From Kitasatospora indigofera (GTDB lineage Bacteria; Actinomycetota; Actinomycetes; Streptomycetales; Streptomycetaceae), in contig NZ_BNBO01000005.1 of NCBI RefSeq assembly GCF_014655955.1, positions 124,001 through 188,000 on the forward strand: a DNA stretch of 64,000 nt. Reading direction: 5' to 3'. Of this stretch, positions 49,143 through 58,879 are shown one piece after another. The notes below the pieces were generated by a model. It did not search any database and was not told where the DNA came from. It saw only the letters and a list, made by a program, of their open reading frames with translations. Each line of letters begins with the position of its first letter. The stretch's first letter is position 1. The position numbers and the translations under genes were made by a program.

Positions 49143-49298
49143 TCAGCGGTCGCGGTTGAACCGGGTGGTGATGAAGAGCAGCAGCAGCAGGATGAACAGC
49201 CCGGCGCCACCGGTGAGGTAGGGGCTGAGGCTGTCGTGGTTGCCACCCTCGCCCTCGGCGATCAGGTTGAGAACGGGGAGTGCAGCGGCAGTGCTCAT
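49143..49298 (-). CDS. Small single-pass membrane protein A
   Basis: 51 residues: a polar N-terminus with EGEGGNHDSLSPYL and one membrane segment (GAGLFILLLLLFITT), ending RFNRDR. ATG at 49298 with GAAGG upstream. It lies 150 bases downstream of a second such gene, in the same direction. Function unknown. Confidence 0.8.
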   Translation of the reverse strand: MSTAAALPVLNLIAEGEGGNHDSLSPYLTGGAGLFILLLLLFITTRFNRDR

Positions 49299-49448
49299 GG
49301 TCGCAGGACCTTCTCGGCTCGGGTGACGGACCAGGGGTCTGGGCCGGTGAGGGCCCACCGGGTCATCGTACGGGTGGCCCCGGCGCAACCGCGCGGCGGC
49401 CCACCGCGTCTGAGCCCGCGTGAGCCCGCGCCGCGCGCGGAGCGCGGC

Positions 49449-49595
49449 TCAGCTCTTGCGGCCGGCCCGCAGCAGGACCCAGGCCAGCAGGCCGACGCCG
49501 ACGAAGGAGGCCACCACGACCACGCGCAGGAACAGCCCGGGGCCGGCCTCCGTGGAGATCGGGGCGGCCAGGGTGACAAGGGTGTCGGGGGACAT
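49449..49595 (-). CDS. Small single-pass membrane protein B
   Basis: 48 residues: MSPDTLVTLAAPISTEAGPG then one membrane segment (LFLRVVVVASFVGVGLLAWV) and a basic end LRAGRKS. The ATG at 49595 has an excellent GAGGAG ribosome site 7 bases upstream. The similar size and layout to protein A suggest a related pair. Confidence 0.78.
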   Translation of the reverse strand: MSPDTLVTLAAPISTEAGPGLFLRVVVVASFVGVGLLAWVLLRAGRKS

Positions 49596-49872
49596 CTACG
49601 GGCTCCTCGGTCTGCTCTGCACCGCGGCCAGGTCCGGTCCCGGTTCTCCAGGAACCCAGCGTAGACCGGGCCGGTCCGCCGGCCCGCCACCACCCCCGGC
49701 GTGCTCCGGATCCGGTCCCGCCGGGGCCCTCGGAGCCGGGCCGGGCAGCGCGTAGGGTGACCGCGGGGACGAGTACGCAACCGCACGCGTTGCACAGACT
49801 GTCGTTGCAGGCGAAGAAGAGCGGGGGCCGGCCACCGGCCGGGACCGGCGTCGACCAGGAGGTACTCAGACC

Positions 49873-50958
49873 ATGACCGATACCAACCAGGCGAAGAGCC
49901 CGAGCCGGCGCCGCCAGCGCTTCCCGGAGATCTCCACCCGGGCCTGGGAGCACCCCGCCGACCGCTCCGCGCTGGTGGCGCTGCGCAAGCTCACCGGCTT
50001 CGACGACGTGCTGAAGAAGCTCGCCGGGCTGGTCTCCGAGCGCTCGATCCGGCTGATGTTCCTGGCCACCGCCGTGAAGACCTCCGAGCGGCAGTTCCCC
50101 GAGCTGTACAACATGGTGCGCGACGCCGCGTACGTCCTGGACCTGGAGAAGGTCCCGGACCTCTACGTCACCCAGGACCCGGCCGTCAACGCCATGTGCA
50201 TCGGCATGGACACCCCGATCATCGTGCTGACCAGCGGCCTGGTCGAGCTGCTCGACGAGGAGGAGCTGCGCGCGGTCGTCGGCCACGAGGTCGGCCACGC
50301 CATGTCCGGCCACGCCGTCTACCGGACGATGCTGCTGATCCTCACCAACATCGCCACCCGGATCGCCTGGATCCCGCTCGGCAACCTCGCCATCATGGCG
50401 CTGATCACCGCGCTCAAGGAGTGGTTCCGCAAGGCCGAACTCTCCTGCGACCGCGCCGGGCTGCTCGCCGGGCAGGACCTCCAGGCGTCCATGCGCGGCC
50501 TGATGAAGCTCGCCGGCGGCCACAACCTCGGCGAGATGAACGTGGACGCGTTCCTGGAGCAGGCCGAGGAGTACGAGAAGGCCGGCGACCTGCGCGACGG
50601 CGTCCTCAAGCTGCTCCAGGTGCTGCCGCAGACCCACCCCTTCGCGGTGGTCCGGGTCGCCCAGCTGAAGAAGTGGTCGGAGAGCGACGAGTACCGCTCC
50701 GTCCTGGCCGGTGCCTACCCGCGCCGCGACGGCGACGCCAACGCCTCGGTCAGCGACCAGTGGAAGGCCGCCGCCGACCACTACTCGACCTCCGTCAAGG
50801 AGAGCAAGGACCCGCTGATCGGCCTGCTGCGCGACGTGGCCGGCGGCGTCGGCACGGTCGGCGGCAAGCTCCGTGACACCTTCACCGGCGCCCGCAGCGG
50901 AGCGCCGGCCGGGGGCGGCGAGCCCGGCGCCACCGCGGACGACGCCCCGCGCGGCTGA
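49873..50958 (+). CDS. M48 family metallopeptidase
   Basis: 361 residues. The zinc motif HEVGH (VVGHEVGHAMSGH, about residue 137) and the later KAELSCDRAGL are typical of the HtpX-like class, but only one or two weak hydrophobic segments follow the HEXXH (LLILTNIATRIAWIPLGNLAIMAL, about 155-180). ATG at 49873 after GGAGG. Second M48 protein in this window; not a copy of htpX. Confidence 0.92.
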   Translation: MTDTNQAKSPSRRRQRFPEISTRAWEHPADRSALVALRKLTGFDDVLKKLAGLVSERSIRLMFLATAVKTSERQFPELYNMVRDAAYVLDLEKVPDLYVTQDPAVNAMCIGMDTPIIVLTSGLVELLDEEELRAVVGHEVGHAMSGHAVYRTMLLILTNIATRIAWIPLGNLAIMALITALKEWFRKAELSCDRAGLLAGQDLQASMRGLMKLAGGHNLGEMNVDAFLEQAEEYEKAGDLRDGVLKLLQVLPQTHPFAVVRVAQLKKWSESDEYRSVLAGAYPRRDGDANASVSDQWKAAADHYSTSVKESKDPLIGLLRDVAGGVGTVGGKLRDTFTGARSGAPAGGGEPGATADDAPRG

Positions 50959-50969
50959 GCGGCCCGCTG

Positions 50970-51010
50970 CCGGCCCCGGACGCTCCTCGGCGTCCGGGGC
51001 CGGCTGTTTT
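50970..51010 (+). terminator. Terminator after the M48 gene
   Basis: Perfect 14-bp stem (50970-50983 with 50990-51003), 6-base loop, followed by CTGTTTT, 11 bases past the stop. Confidence 0.88.
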
Positions 51011-51104
51011 CCCGGCGCCCGGGCGGCCCGCCGGAAGGCCGCCCGACGCATTTCCCGGCACGTCCGGCCGGCATGAATTCACCGGCCGGGACAATCGAAT
51101 GAAT

Positions 51105-51120
51105 CTGAGGATTTCCTCAG
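51105..51120. promoter_or_regulatory. Palindromic operator upstream of the two-component genes
   Basis: CTGAGGA-TT-TCCTCAG is a perfect inverted repeat, 33 bases upstream of the -35 box. OmpR-type regulators often bind CTCAG-type repeats, so autoregulation is plausible. Confidence 0.5.
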
Positions 51121-51152
51121 TTCGGATATCGCCGACAATTCAGTCAACGGCA

Positions 51153-51180
51153 TTGCACCATAAAGTAATTCACCTATGCT
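51153..51180 (+). promoter_or_regulatory. Leaderless promoter of the response regulator
   Basis: TTGCAC (51153-51158), 16 bases, TATGCT (51175-51180), six bases, then ATG at 51187. The surrounding 130 bases are unusually AT-rich for this window. Confidence 0.75.
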
Positions 51181-51186
51181 GACCGA

Positions 51187-51864
51187 ATGCGTCTACTGAT
51201 CGTCGAGGACGAGAAAAGCCTCGCGCAGTCGCTCGGCCGGGGCCTGCGCGCAGAGGGATACACCGTCGACCTGGCCGACGACGGCCGCAGCGGGCTGGAC
51301 ATGGCCCTTTCCCGCCCCTACGCGGCCGTGGTGCTCGACCTGATGCTCCCGGTCGTCGACGGCTACGGGGTCTGCCGGGAACTGCGCCGGGCCGAGAACT
51401 CCGTACCGGTCCTGATGCTCACCGCGAAGAGCGGCGAGTACGACGAGGCCGGGGCGCTGGACTGCGGCGCCGACGACTTCCTGCGCAAACCCTTCTCGTA
51501 CCTGGTCCTCACCGCCCGCCTGCGTGCGCTGCTGCGCCGGGGGGCGGCCGGCCGGCCGCCCGTGCTGGTGGTCGGTGACCTGCTGGTCGAACCCGCCGCC
51601 CGCCGCTGCACCGTGGCAGGGGAGCGCGTCCGGCTGACCGCCAAGGAGTTCGCGGTGCTGGAGTGCCTGGCCCGCCGGCCCGGTGAGCCGGTCGCGAAGA
51701 GCGACATCCTGGACTCGGTCTGGGAGAGCGCCTTCCGGAGCGACGCCAACATCGTCGAGGTCTACGTGGCCGCGCTGCGGCGCAAGCTCGACCGGCCGGG
51801 CGCGCGGTGCGGCATCCGGACGGTGCGCGGCGCCGGATACCGGCTGGTGCCCGATGCACACTGA
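51187..51864 (+). CDS. OmpR-family response regulator
   Basis: 225 residues: receiver domain with the acidic pocket VEDEK, phospho-acceptor Asp in VVLDLMLP (about residue 51), Lys in FLRKPF, then a winged-helix DNA-binding domain ending IRTVRGAGYRLVPDAH. The stop overlaps the kinase start by 11 bases. The -10 box ends six bases before the ATG, so translation is probably leaderless. Confidence 0.96.
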   Translation: MRLLIVEDEKSLAQSLGRGLRAEGYTVDLADDGRSGLDMALSRPYAAVVLDLMLPVVDGYGVCRELRRAENSVPVLMLTAKSGEYDEAGALDCGADDFLRKPFSYLVLTARLRALLRRGAAGRPPVLVVGDLLVEPAARRCTVAGERVRLTAKEFAVLECLARRPGEPVAKSDILDSVWESAFRSDANIVEVYVAALRRKLDRPGARCGIRTVRGAGYRLVPDAH

Positions 51865-53509
51865 CCGGATGCACACCGGCCGGAGCCGCACCGGCCCGGG
51901 CCGCGACGGTCCGTCGCGACCGTGGCACCGCACCTCCGTCCGGACGAGGGCGGCGGCCGGGGCCGCCCTGGCCTCGCTGGCGGCCTTCGGCCTGGCCGGC
52001 GTCTGGGTCGGCGGCGCCGTCCACGACCAGTGGACGGCGCTCGCCCGGAAGCAGGCCGAGCAGGACATCGTCACCCTGACCAACGACATCACGCTCAGCC
52101 TGCCCGGGGAGGGCGAGGAGACCAAGGCGTCGATCCTGCTGATGCTGGCCGACGGCACCCTGGTCCGGCCGGTCCGGCCACCCGACGAGGGCAAGGTCGT
52201 CCAGATGCACAGCGAGCGCTGGTTCCACCAGAACACCCTGCTGGAGGAGTACACCGGCACACCGGCCCTCCCGTTCCCCGGGCTCACCCCCTACCCCCAG
52301 GACGTCTCCGCGGGGCACGGCGAGACCCTCACCGTCCGGCTCCCCGACCGGCCCCGCTCCCCGCACGACGAACTGAACGGCCCCGCCCTCGACGGCCGCC
52401 GGGTCACCCTGCTGAAGCGGGTGACCGACCCCGCCTCCACCGAGGCCCTGGAGCACTTCACCGGCATCGGCGGGCTGCCTGAGCAGCGGGTCACCGTCTT
52501 CCTGCTGGTCGACCCGACCGCCGCCGACCAGGCAGCCGCCCGGATCACCACCATCTTCGTCCGGTACGTCGCCCCGGGCGCCGTACTGTTCACCGCGCTG
52601 GTCGCCTGGTGGGTCACCGGCCTGGCCCTGCGGCCGGTGGAAAGCATCCGCCGCCGGATGGCCCGGATCGGGGACGGTGCTTTTCACGAGCGGGTGCCGG
52701 TGCCGCCCGCCGGGGACGGCATCACCCGGCTGGCGGTCACCACCAACGCCACCCTGGACCGCCTGGAACTCGCGCTGAACGAGCAGCGCCGGCTGGTCTC
52801 CGACGCCTCCCACGAGCTGCGCAGCCCGCTCGCCGCCCTGCGCAGCTCGCTGGAGGTCCCGCTCGCGCACCCGGCGGGGGCCGACTGGCCGCAGGTGGTG
52901 CGGGAGGCGCTGGCGGACACCGGCCGGCTGCAACTGCTCACCGACGACCTGCTGCTGCTCGCCGCCACCGACGAGCGGCACCCCGCCGGCCCGCGGCCTC
53001 GGGTGGACCTCTCCGACGTGGTGGCGGAACAGCTGGCCGAGCTGGCGCACCTGGCCGCCGGCGGCCCCGCGTACACCGCCGGCACGCTGGACCAGGCACT
53101 CGTCGAAGGCAGTGAGATCCTGCTCGGCCGGCTGGTGCGAAACCTGCTCGACAACGCGTCCCGGCACGCCGCCGGTGCCGTCGCGGCCTCCGTCGTCCGG
53201 GCCGGCGACCGGGTCGAACTGACGGTGACCGACGACGGGCCGGGGATCGCGCCCGAGGACCGCGAGCGGGTCTTCGACCGATTCGTGCGGCTCGACGCCG
53301 CCCGTGACCGGGCCGACGGAGGTGGTGGCCTCGGCCTGTCGCTGGTGCGCTCGATCACCGGCAACCTGGGCGGGACGGTGGCCTTCACCGACCCGCCGGC
53401 CGGCACCGGTGCCCGGGTGGTGGTCCGCCTTCCGGCGGCCCGGGGGGACGGCGAGGAGGACGAGGGAGGCGCGGACGGCGCCCGGCAGGTCGCCGGGCGG
53501 AGCGGCTGA
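51854..53509 (+). CDS. Sensor histidine kinase
   Basis: 551 residues. A basic N-terminus, a membrane segment (about 32-52), an extracytoplasmic sensor of about 180 residues, a second membrane segment (YVAPGAVLFTALVAWWVTGLAL), HAMP-like linker, H-box DASHELRSPLAAL (phospho-His), and N/G boxes (LLDNASRHA, DDGPGIAPEDRERVFDRF, GGGGLGLSL). ATG at 51854. It forms an operon with the preceding regulator; the signal is unknown. Confidence 0.95.
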   Translation: MHTDRMHTGRSRTGPGRDGPSRPWHRTSVRTRAAAGAALASLAAFGLAGVWVGGAVHDQWTALARKQAEQDIVTLTNDITLSLPGEGEETKASILLMLADGTLVRPVRPPDEGKVVQMHSERWFHQNTLLEEYTGTPALPFPGLTPYPQDVSAGHGETLTVRLPDRPRSPHDELNGPALDGRRVTLLKRVTDPASTEALEHFTGIGGLPEQRVTVFLLVDPTAADQAAARITTIFVRYVAPGAVLFTALVAWWVTGLALRPVESIRRRMARIGDGAFHERVPVPPAGDGITRLAVTTNATLDRLELALNEQRRLVSDASHELRSPLAALRSSLEVPLAHPAGADWPQVVREALADTGRLQLLTDDLLLLAATDERHPAGPRPRVDLSDVVAEQLAELAHLAAGGPAYTAGTLDQALVEGSEILLGRLVRNLLDNASRHAAGAVAASVVRAGDRVELTVTDDGPGIAPEDRERVFDRFVRLDAARDRADGGGGLGLSLVRSITGNLGGTVAFTDPPAGTGARVVVRLPAARGDGEEDEGGADGARQVAGRSG

Positions 53510-53535
53510 CCACGTCCGCCCGGCCGGGCCGTCGC

Positions 53536-54597
53536 TCAGGGTGCGGCGAGGACGCCGCACTGCTGCCAGGCCGGGGCGGCCCGGTCGGCCGGGTCCACGG
53601 CGGGCGGGGCGGGCGGCGCGGTGCCGCCGGGGGTGGCCATGACCGGCTGGAGGAAGGTGGTCTGCGGGGTGCCGCAGGCCGTCGGGCCGGTCTGCACGAC
53701 CGCGTCGACCAGCCTCAGCTGCGCGACCGCGATGTCACCGCGGTCGAACTCCATCCGCAGCTCCCGGCGGACGCTCAGCAGGGTGACCGGGCCGGTGGCC
53801 GGCCCGTCCGCCGCCCGCAGCGCGTAGACGAAGGTGTGGTCGGTGGTGATCTGCAGGGCGCCGTTCTCCGCCTCGTCGATCCGCATGCTGCCGGCCACCT
53901 TGACCGTGTCGGCGGCGAGCGCGATCTTCGACGGGTCGAACCTGACCATCCAGCCGGTGGCCGCGTGGTGCTGGTCGTCGCGCGGAGTGGTCACGCTCTG
54001 GTCGAACTGCACCTGCTCACCGGTCGTGACGAAGGCGCGGACGTCCGTGGTCACCCCCTGCACCAGCGTCCTGGGGGCGAGCGCGGAGGCCACCAGGTAC
54101 CGCTGCGCGGTGTCCAGCGCCCGGGTCACCTCGACCCGGGTGTAGTGCGCCGTGGCGGCCCCGGCCGGGACGCCCAGGCCGGCACTGCCGTCCGCGTACC
54201 CCGCGGGCAGCCCGGCGAACGGCGCGGCCGGGTCGGCGACCGGCTGCACCGGCGAAGTCGGACTGAGCGCGACCAGGCTGACGGTGAGTTGACTGCCGGC
54301 CGGCTCCGCGCCCGGCCTGCCCGGTGAACTGATGCCGAAGTAGACGGCGGCCGCGAAGGCCACCACGATCAGCAGCAGCAGGGCGACCGCCTGGCGCGGC
54401 ACCGTGCCCAGCCCGCCGAAGCCGATCCGGGGCCGGGTCGCGCGGCCGAAACCACCGCTGAGCCGCTCGCGCGCCGAGAGCTCCTGGATCCGGGCAGCCC
54501 GGACGAACGACTCGTCGAAGACGACGGATCGGTACTCGTCCTCGTTCCCAGAACCGCCCTCGGGTACACCCTCAGGAGGCTCTCGCGGGTCACCCAT
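53536..54597 (-). CDS. Membrane-anchored hypothetical protein (VVFDE motif)
   Basis: 353 residues. A short cytoplasmic N-terminus with DEYRSVVFDESFVRAARIQE, one membrane segment (AVALLLLIVVAFAAAVYFG, about 75-95), and a large extracytoplasmic beta-rich domain with paired cysteines near the C-terminus (GPTACGTPQ, QQCGVL). The ATG at 54597 is six bases after TACCCT, suggesting a leaderless mRNA. It shares the N-terminal motif with its neighbour. Confidence 0.85.
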   Translation of the reverse strand: MGDPREPPEGVPEGGSGNEDEYRSVVFDESFVRAARIQELSARERLSGGFGRATRPRIGFGGLGTVPRQAVALLLLIVVAFAAAVYFGISSPGRPGAEPAGSQLTVSLVALSPTSPVQPVADPAAPFAGLPAGYADGSAGLGVPAGAATAHYTRVEVTRALDTAQRYLVASALAPRTLVQGVTTDVRAFVTTGEQVQFDQSVTTPRDDQHHAATGWMVRFDPSKIALAADTVKVAGSMRIDEAENGALQITTDHTFVYALRAADGPATGPVTLLSVRRELRMEFDRGDIAVAQLRLVDAVVQTGPTACGTPQTTFLQPVMATPGGTAPPAPPAVDPADRAAPAWQQCGVLAAP

Positions 54598-54603
54598 ACA
54601 ACC

Positions 54604-54609
54604 AGGGTA
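54604..54609 (-). promoter_or_regulatory. -10 box of candidate leaderless promoter
   Basis: TACCCT on the minus strand, six bases before the ATG at 54597. No clear -35 element. Confidence 0.4.
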
Positions 54610-54682
54610 AGGCGCTGCGCCGCGCGCCACGAGGGCTGGCGGACAACTTCTGCGTGACGCTCGGCGACCGGGACAAACCGGG

Positions 54683-55294
54683 TCAGCCGGCCGGGGCGAT
54701 CACCGCGAGCGAGGGCTCGGCGGAGGGCGGCAGCGAGGCGCTGCCCGGACTGCTGCTGCCGCTGTCGGGGCGCCGCTGCGAACCGCCGCCGGCCGCGTCG
54801 ACGCCCTGGTAGACGGCGGCCACCGCGACCGCGACCAGGCCGACCCCCATGATCACGGCGAGGATCCAGGCCACCGGCCGGTGCCAGCGCTGCTGGGCCA
54901 CCGAGCGGCCGCGGGCGGCCCGCGCCGGGTCGTAGCCCGCGTGGCGGCCCCAGCGGCCGGTGCGGCCCCAGCGGCCCGCCCGGCGCCCGGAGGCCCGGCC
55001 GGGGCCCGACCACGGGTCCGGATAGAGCCGGTCGTCGTCCAGCGCGCCCGGGTACGGTCTCAGCTCCAACGGCAGTCCGTCGCCGGCCGGCAGCTCGTAG
55101 GCCCAGCCCGGTCCGGCGGTCTCCGGCTCGAAGCGGGCCTCGGCCGCGGCCAGCTGCCGCTCCTTGGCGCTCGGCTCGTGCACGGCCGCGGAACGGACGA
55201 AGGCCTCGTCGAACACCACGGTGGCGAACTCGTCGTCCGCACCACCGTGGTCGGCGCCGTCAGGGTACGGAGAGCCCCCCACATCCTCAGCCAC
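54683..55294 (-). CDS. Membrane-anchored hypothetical protein, paralog of neighbour
   Basis: 203 residues. N-terminus with DEFATVVFDEAFVRSAAVHE, matching the motif of the adjacent gene; an Arg/Gly-rich linker; one membrane segment (PVAWILAVIMGVGLVAVAVAAVY, about 145-165) and a short Ser/Pro-rich extracytoplasmic tail. The start is GTG at 55294, six bases after TACGCT. The two genes probably arose by duplication with loss of the outer domain here. Confidence 0.83.
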   Translation of the reverse strand: MAEDVGGSPYPDGADHGGADDEFATVVFDEAFVRSAAVHEPSAKERQLAAAEARFEPETAGPGWAYELPAGDGLPLELRPYPGALDDDRLYPDPWSGPGRASGRRAGRWGRTGRWGRHAGYDPARAARGRSVAQQRWHRPVAWILAVIMGVGLVAVAVAAVYQGVDAAGGGSQRRPDSGSSSPGSASLPPSAEPSLAVIAPAG

Positions 55295-55300
55295 GGATTC

Positions 55301-55306
55301 AGCGTA
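55301..55306 (-). promoter_or_regulatory. -10 box of candidate leaderless promoter
   Basis: TACGCT on the minus strand, six bases before the GTG at 55294. Confidence 0.4.
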
Positions 55307-55372
55307 TTACCGGTCGGCCGTTTTGTCTGTGGCTCCTCGCAGTTGGTCCGTCACACGTGTGACGGACGGCGC

Positions 55373-56695
55373 TCAGACGGCGGCGTCGGAGCCGCCCACG
55401 GTCTGCGTGGCCTCGCCCCGGACATGGCCGTCACCAGTGACGATGTACTTGGTGGAGGTCAGCTCGGGCAGGCCCATCGGACCACGGGAGTGCAGCTTCT
55501 GGGTGGAGATGCCGATCTCGGCGCCGAAGCCGAACTCACCCCCGTCGGTGAACCGGGTGGAGGCGTTGACCGCGACGGTGGCCGCGTCGACCAGCTGGGT
55601 GAAGCGGCGGGCGGCACCCTGCGAGGCGGTGACGATGGCCTCGGTGTGGCCCGAGGACCAGCGGCGGATGTGCGCCACGGCGTCGTCCAGCGAGGGCACC
55701 ACGGCGGCCGCGATGTCGTAGGAGAGGTACTCGGCCTCCCAGTCGGCGTCGGTGGCGGGCACCACGGTGGCCCCCGTGCCCTCCGCGGCCTTCAGCACCG
55801 CGTCGTCCCCGTGCACGGTGACCCCGGCCCCGGCCAGCGCGGCCAGCGCGAGCGGCAGGAAGCTGTCGGCGATGTCCTGGTGGACCAGCAGCGTCTCGGC
55901 CGAGTTGCAGACGCTGACCCGCTGGGCCTTGGAGTTCAGCAGGATGCCGACGGCCATCGCCAGGTCCGCCCGGGCGTCGACGTAGACGTGGCAGTTGCCG
56001 GTGCCGGTCTCGATCACGGGGACGGTCGAGCCCTCGACCACGGTGCGGATCAGCGAGGCGCCGCCGCGCGGGATCAGCACGTCCACCAGGCCGCGGGCCC
56101 GCATCAGCTCGGTCACCGACTCGCGGCCCTCGCCCGGCACCAGCTGGATCACGTCGGCGGGCAGGCCGGCCGCGGCCACCGCGTCGCGCAGCACGGTGGT
56201 CAGCGCGGTGTTGGAGCGGTACGCGGAGGCCGAGCCGCGCAGCAGGACGGCGTTGCCGGACTTCAGGCAGAGCGCGGCGGCGTCCACGGTCACGTTGGGG
56301 CGGGCCTCGTAGATGATGCCGACCACGCCGAGCGGCACCCGCACCTGGCGCACGTCCAGCCCGTTGGGCAGGGTGTAGCCGCGGACCACCTCGCCGACCG
56401 GGTCGGGCAGGCCGGCCACGTCCCGGACGTCGGAGGCGATGGCCGCGATCCGGGCGTCGTCGAGGGTGAGGCGGTCGACCACCGACTCGGCGGTGCCGGC
56501 CGCACGGGCCCGGGCGACGTCCTCGGCGTTGGCGGCGGTGATCTCGGCGCTGCGCGCGACCAGGGCGTCCGCGATCGCCAGCAGGGCAGTGTCCTTGGCC
56601 CGGCGCGGCAGCGGGGCCAGAGCGGCCGCGGCCTCCCGGGCCCGGCGGGCTGCGGCGATGACGGGACTGTCTGCGGTGGCGAGGTCGCTGGTCAT
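55373..56695 (-). CDS. proA: Gamma-glutamyl phosphate reductase
   Basis: NADPH-dependent second enzyme of proline synthesis, 440 residues, aldehyde-dehydrogenase fold. The catalytic Cys is in [34 protein letters not shown] and [19 protein letters not shown] are typical. ATG at 56695. Separated from proB by one conserved hypothetical gene, the usual streptomycete arrangement. Confidence 0.97.
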   Translation of the reverse strand: MTSDLATADSPVIAAARRAREAAAALAPLPRRAKDTALLAIADALVARSAEITAANAEDVARARAAGTAESVVDRLTLDDARIAAIASDVRDVAGLPDPVGEVVRGYTLPNGLDVRQVRVPLGVVGIIYEARPNVTVDAAALCLKSGNAVLLRGSASAYRSNTALTTVLRDAVAAAGLPADVIQLVPGEGRESVTELMRARGLVDVLIPRGGASLIRTVVEGSTVPVIETGTGNCHVYVDARADLAMAVGILLNSKAQRVSVCNSAETLLVHQDIADSFLPLALAALAGAGVTVHGDDAVLKAAEGTGATVVPATDADWEAEYLSYDIAAAVVPSLDDAVAHIRRWSSGHTEAIVTASQGAARRFTQLVDAATVAVNASTRFTDGGEFGFGAEIGISTQKLHSRGPMGLPELTSTKYIVTGDGHVRGEATQTVGGSDAAV

Positions 56696-56822
56696 GGCGT
56701 AGAGCCTAACGACTGCGGGCCGGCCGCCGGGCGCCGTACCGTCCGATGAGACGGGCCGCGCCGCGGCGTGCTTCCTCCCACGCCCCGGGCGCGGGTCTGC
56801 GGGGACGGCCCGGCCGGCGGCC

Positions 56823-56858
56823 GCGCGCCTCAGCACGGCTGCGCGCCTCAGTACGGCT
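56823..56858. repeat. 18-bp tandem duplication across a stop codon
   Basis: GCGCGCCTCAGYACGGCT is present twice in tandem (56823-56840, 56841-56858), differing by one base. The second copy contains the stop of the adjacent hypothetical gene. Confidence 0.8.
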
Positions 56859-57393
56859 GCACGCCGCCACCGGGCCGCTGCGGCGGCTCCCCGAAGCCCT
56901 CGGCCACCCGCTTGTGGTACGTCGGCCGGTCCACCACCTCCAGCCCGACGATCTCCCAGGGCGGCAGGTTGGCGGTCGCCTTGTGCTCGCCCCACAGCCG
57001 CAGCGCGATGGCCGCCGCGTCGTGCAGGTCGCGGGCCTGCTCCCAGTAGCGGATCTCGGCGTGGTCGGCGGCGTAGCGGGCGGTGAGGAAGAACGAGTGG
57101 TCGTACGCGAGGCGCTCCAGCCCGGCCCGCAGCTCGGACAGCCCGATGGGCTCGCCGGCCACGCTCAGCACCACGTGCCAGAGCCGGGCCTGGTCCGGTG
57201 TCCCGGCCGGGGCGGCGCCGTCGCCGGTGTCCGGGCGCAGCTCCCGCACCGTCTCCAGCGGTTCCGCCGGCGCCGGGCGGCCGGTCGCGGCCGGCCCCTC
57301 GGCCGGCTCCGCGGAGCCGCGCCCGCCCGTGATGCTGCTGAGCCTGCGCTCGGCCGTTGCGCCGGGCAGCGCTCCGTCGCGCCTGCGTCCCAC
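56848..57393 (-). CDS. Conserved hypothetical protein between proB and proA
   Basis: 181 residues. The N-terminal third is disordered; the rest ([34 protein letters not shown], then [20 protein letters not shown]) is a compact alpha/beta domain without membrane segments. GTG at 57393 with GGAGG six bases upstream. No known function; the position suggests co-expression with the proline genes. Confidence 0.85.
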   Translation of the reverse strand: MGRRRDGALPGATAERRLSSITGGRGSAEPAEGPAATGRPAPAEPLETVRELRPDTGDGAAPAGTPDQARLWHVVLSVAGEPIGLSELRAGLERLAYDHSFFLTARYAADHAEIRYWEQARDLHDAAAIALRLWGEHKATANLPPWEIVGLEVVDRPTYHKRVAEGFGEPPQRPGGGVQPY

Positions 57394-57521
57394 CGGCGGC
57401 CTCCTGTTCGGCGATGTCGTGTCGTCGTGCGGGCCGCGGCGCCGGCCCGGCGCGTACGGCTGCCCCTCCCTCGCCCGGGACCGGGCGCAGTGCGCCCGCC
57501 CACCCCGTGCGGAGCGGCCCG

Positions 57522-58658
57522 TCAGCCGCGCAGGACCACCAGGTCGTCGCGGTGGACGACCTCGCGCTCGTACGCGGCACCGAACTCCTGGGCCAGGTCA
57601 CGCGTGGACCGGCCGAGCAGGCGGGGCAACTCCCTCGCATCAAAGTTGACCAGCCCGCGCGCGACGATGTGGCCGTTTTCACCAAGAAGGTCCACCGGAT
57701 CGCCGGCGGCGAAATCACCGTCGACCTTGGTCACCCCGGCCGGGAGCAGCGAGGCGCCGCCCGAGACCACCGCCTGGACCGCGCCCGCGTCCAGGTGCAG
57801 GGCGCCGCGCGGGCTGCTGGCGTGGGCGAGCCAGAGCAGCCGGTCGGCGGTGCGGCTGCCGGTGCGCAGGAACAGCGTGCCGGTGGGCCGTCCGGCGAGC
57901 GCGTCGGCGGCCTGGCTGGCGGCGGTCAGCACCACCGGGATGCCCGCCCCGGTGGCGATCCGGGCGGCCTCGACCTTGGTGACCATGCCGCCGGTGCCGA
58001 CCCCGGCCTTGCCGGCGCTGCCGATCTCGATGCCCTCCAGGTCCTGCCGGCCGCGCACCTCGGCGATCCGGCTGGTGCCGGGGCGGGCCGGGTCGCCGTC
58101 GTAGAGGCCGTCCACGTCGGAGAGCAGGATCAGCAGGTCGGCCCGGACCAGGTGGGCGACCAGGGCGGCCAGCCGGTCGTTGTCGCCGAACTTGATCTCG
58201 GCGGTGGCGACGGTGTCGTTCTCGTTGACGACCGGCATCGCGCCCATCGCCAGCAGCTGGTCCAGGGTGCGGTAGGCGTTGCGGTAGTGGGCGCGGCGGC
58301 TGGCGTCCTCGGCGGTCAGCAGCACCTGGCCGACCCGGATGCCGTACCGGGCGAAGGAGGCGGTGTAGCGGGCCACCAGCAGGCCCTGGCCGACACTGGC
58401 GGCGGCCTGCTGACGGGCGAGGTCCGGCGGGCGGCGCTCCAGTCCGAGCGGGGCGAGCCCGGCGGCGATGGCGCCGGAGGAGACCAGCACCACCTCGGGG
58501 GCGTCGGGCTGGCTGCGCACCTTGGCGATCGCGTCCACCAGGGCGTCGACCCGGTCGGCGTCCAGGCCGCCGGCGGCGGTGGTGAGTGAGGAGGAGCCGA
58601 CCTTGACGACGATCCGCCGCGCGGTCAGGACCTCCTCACGGAGTGACTGCTCGCTCAT
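57522..58658 (-). CDS. proB: Glutamate 5-kinase
   Basis: First enzyme of proline synthesis, phosphorylating glutamate. 378 residues: amino-acid kinase domain ([52 protein letters not shown]) followed by a PUA domain (about 285-375, [13 protein letters not shown]... [11 protein letters not shown]). ATG at 58658 with GAAGG upstream. Confidence 0.97.
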   Translation of the reverse strand: MSEQSLREEVLTARRIVVKVGSSSLTTAAGGLDADRVDALVDAIAKVRSQPDAPEVVLVSSGAIAAGLAPLGLERRPPDLARQQAAASVGQGLLVARYTASFARYGIRVGQVLLTAEDASRRAHYRNAYRTLDQLLAMGAMPVVNENDTVATAEIKFGDNDRLAALVAHLVRADLLILLSDVDGLYDGDPARPGTSRIAEVRGRQDLEGIEIGSAGKAGVGTGGMVTKVEAARIATGAGIPVVLTAASQAADALAGRPTGTLFLRTGSRTADRLLWLAHASSPRGALHLDAGAVQAVVSGGASLLPAGVTKVDGDFAAGDPVDLLGENGHIVARGLVNFDARELPRLLGRSTRDLAQEFGAAYEREVVHRDDLVVLRG

Positions 58659-58812
58659 CGCGCTGGTGCCCTTCGCCGTTGCCGGGCGACAGGCGCCCGA
58701 GCCTGCCGCTCCCCGCAATCTACGCGATCGGCGGGAGCGGCCCGAACGCCATTTCACCGGCTGGACGAGCCGCCCGGGCCCGGGGCCGGGCGGGGCGGGC
58801 GGCGCACTCGCG

Positions 58813-58853
58813 CCGAGGCGCCCGCCCCCCTCAACGGGTGGCGGGCGCCTCGG
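58813..58853 (-). terminator. Terminator after obgE
   Basis: Perfect 14-bp stem (58813-58826 with 58840-58853). A second stem TGACCGGCC/GGCCGGTCA (58857-58882) spans the obgE stop itself. Confidence 0.8.
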
Positions 58854-58879
58854 TGTTGACCGGCCGTCGGACGGGCCGG

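Noticed and set aside
49873..50958. Second htpX copy
   Set aside because: HEXXH context, membrane segments and C-terminus differ from the htpX at 10293; it is a distinct M48 subfamily.
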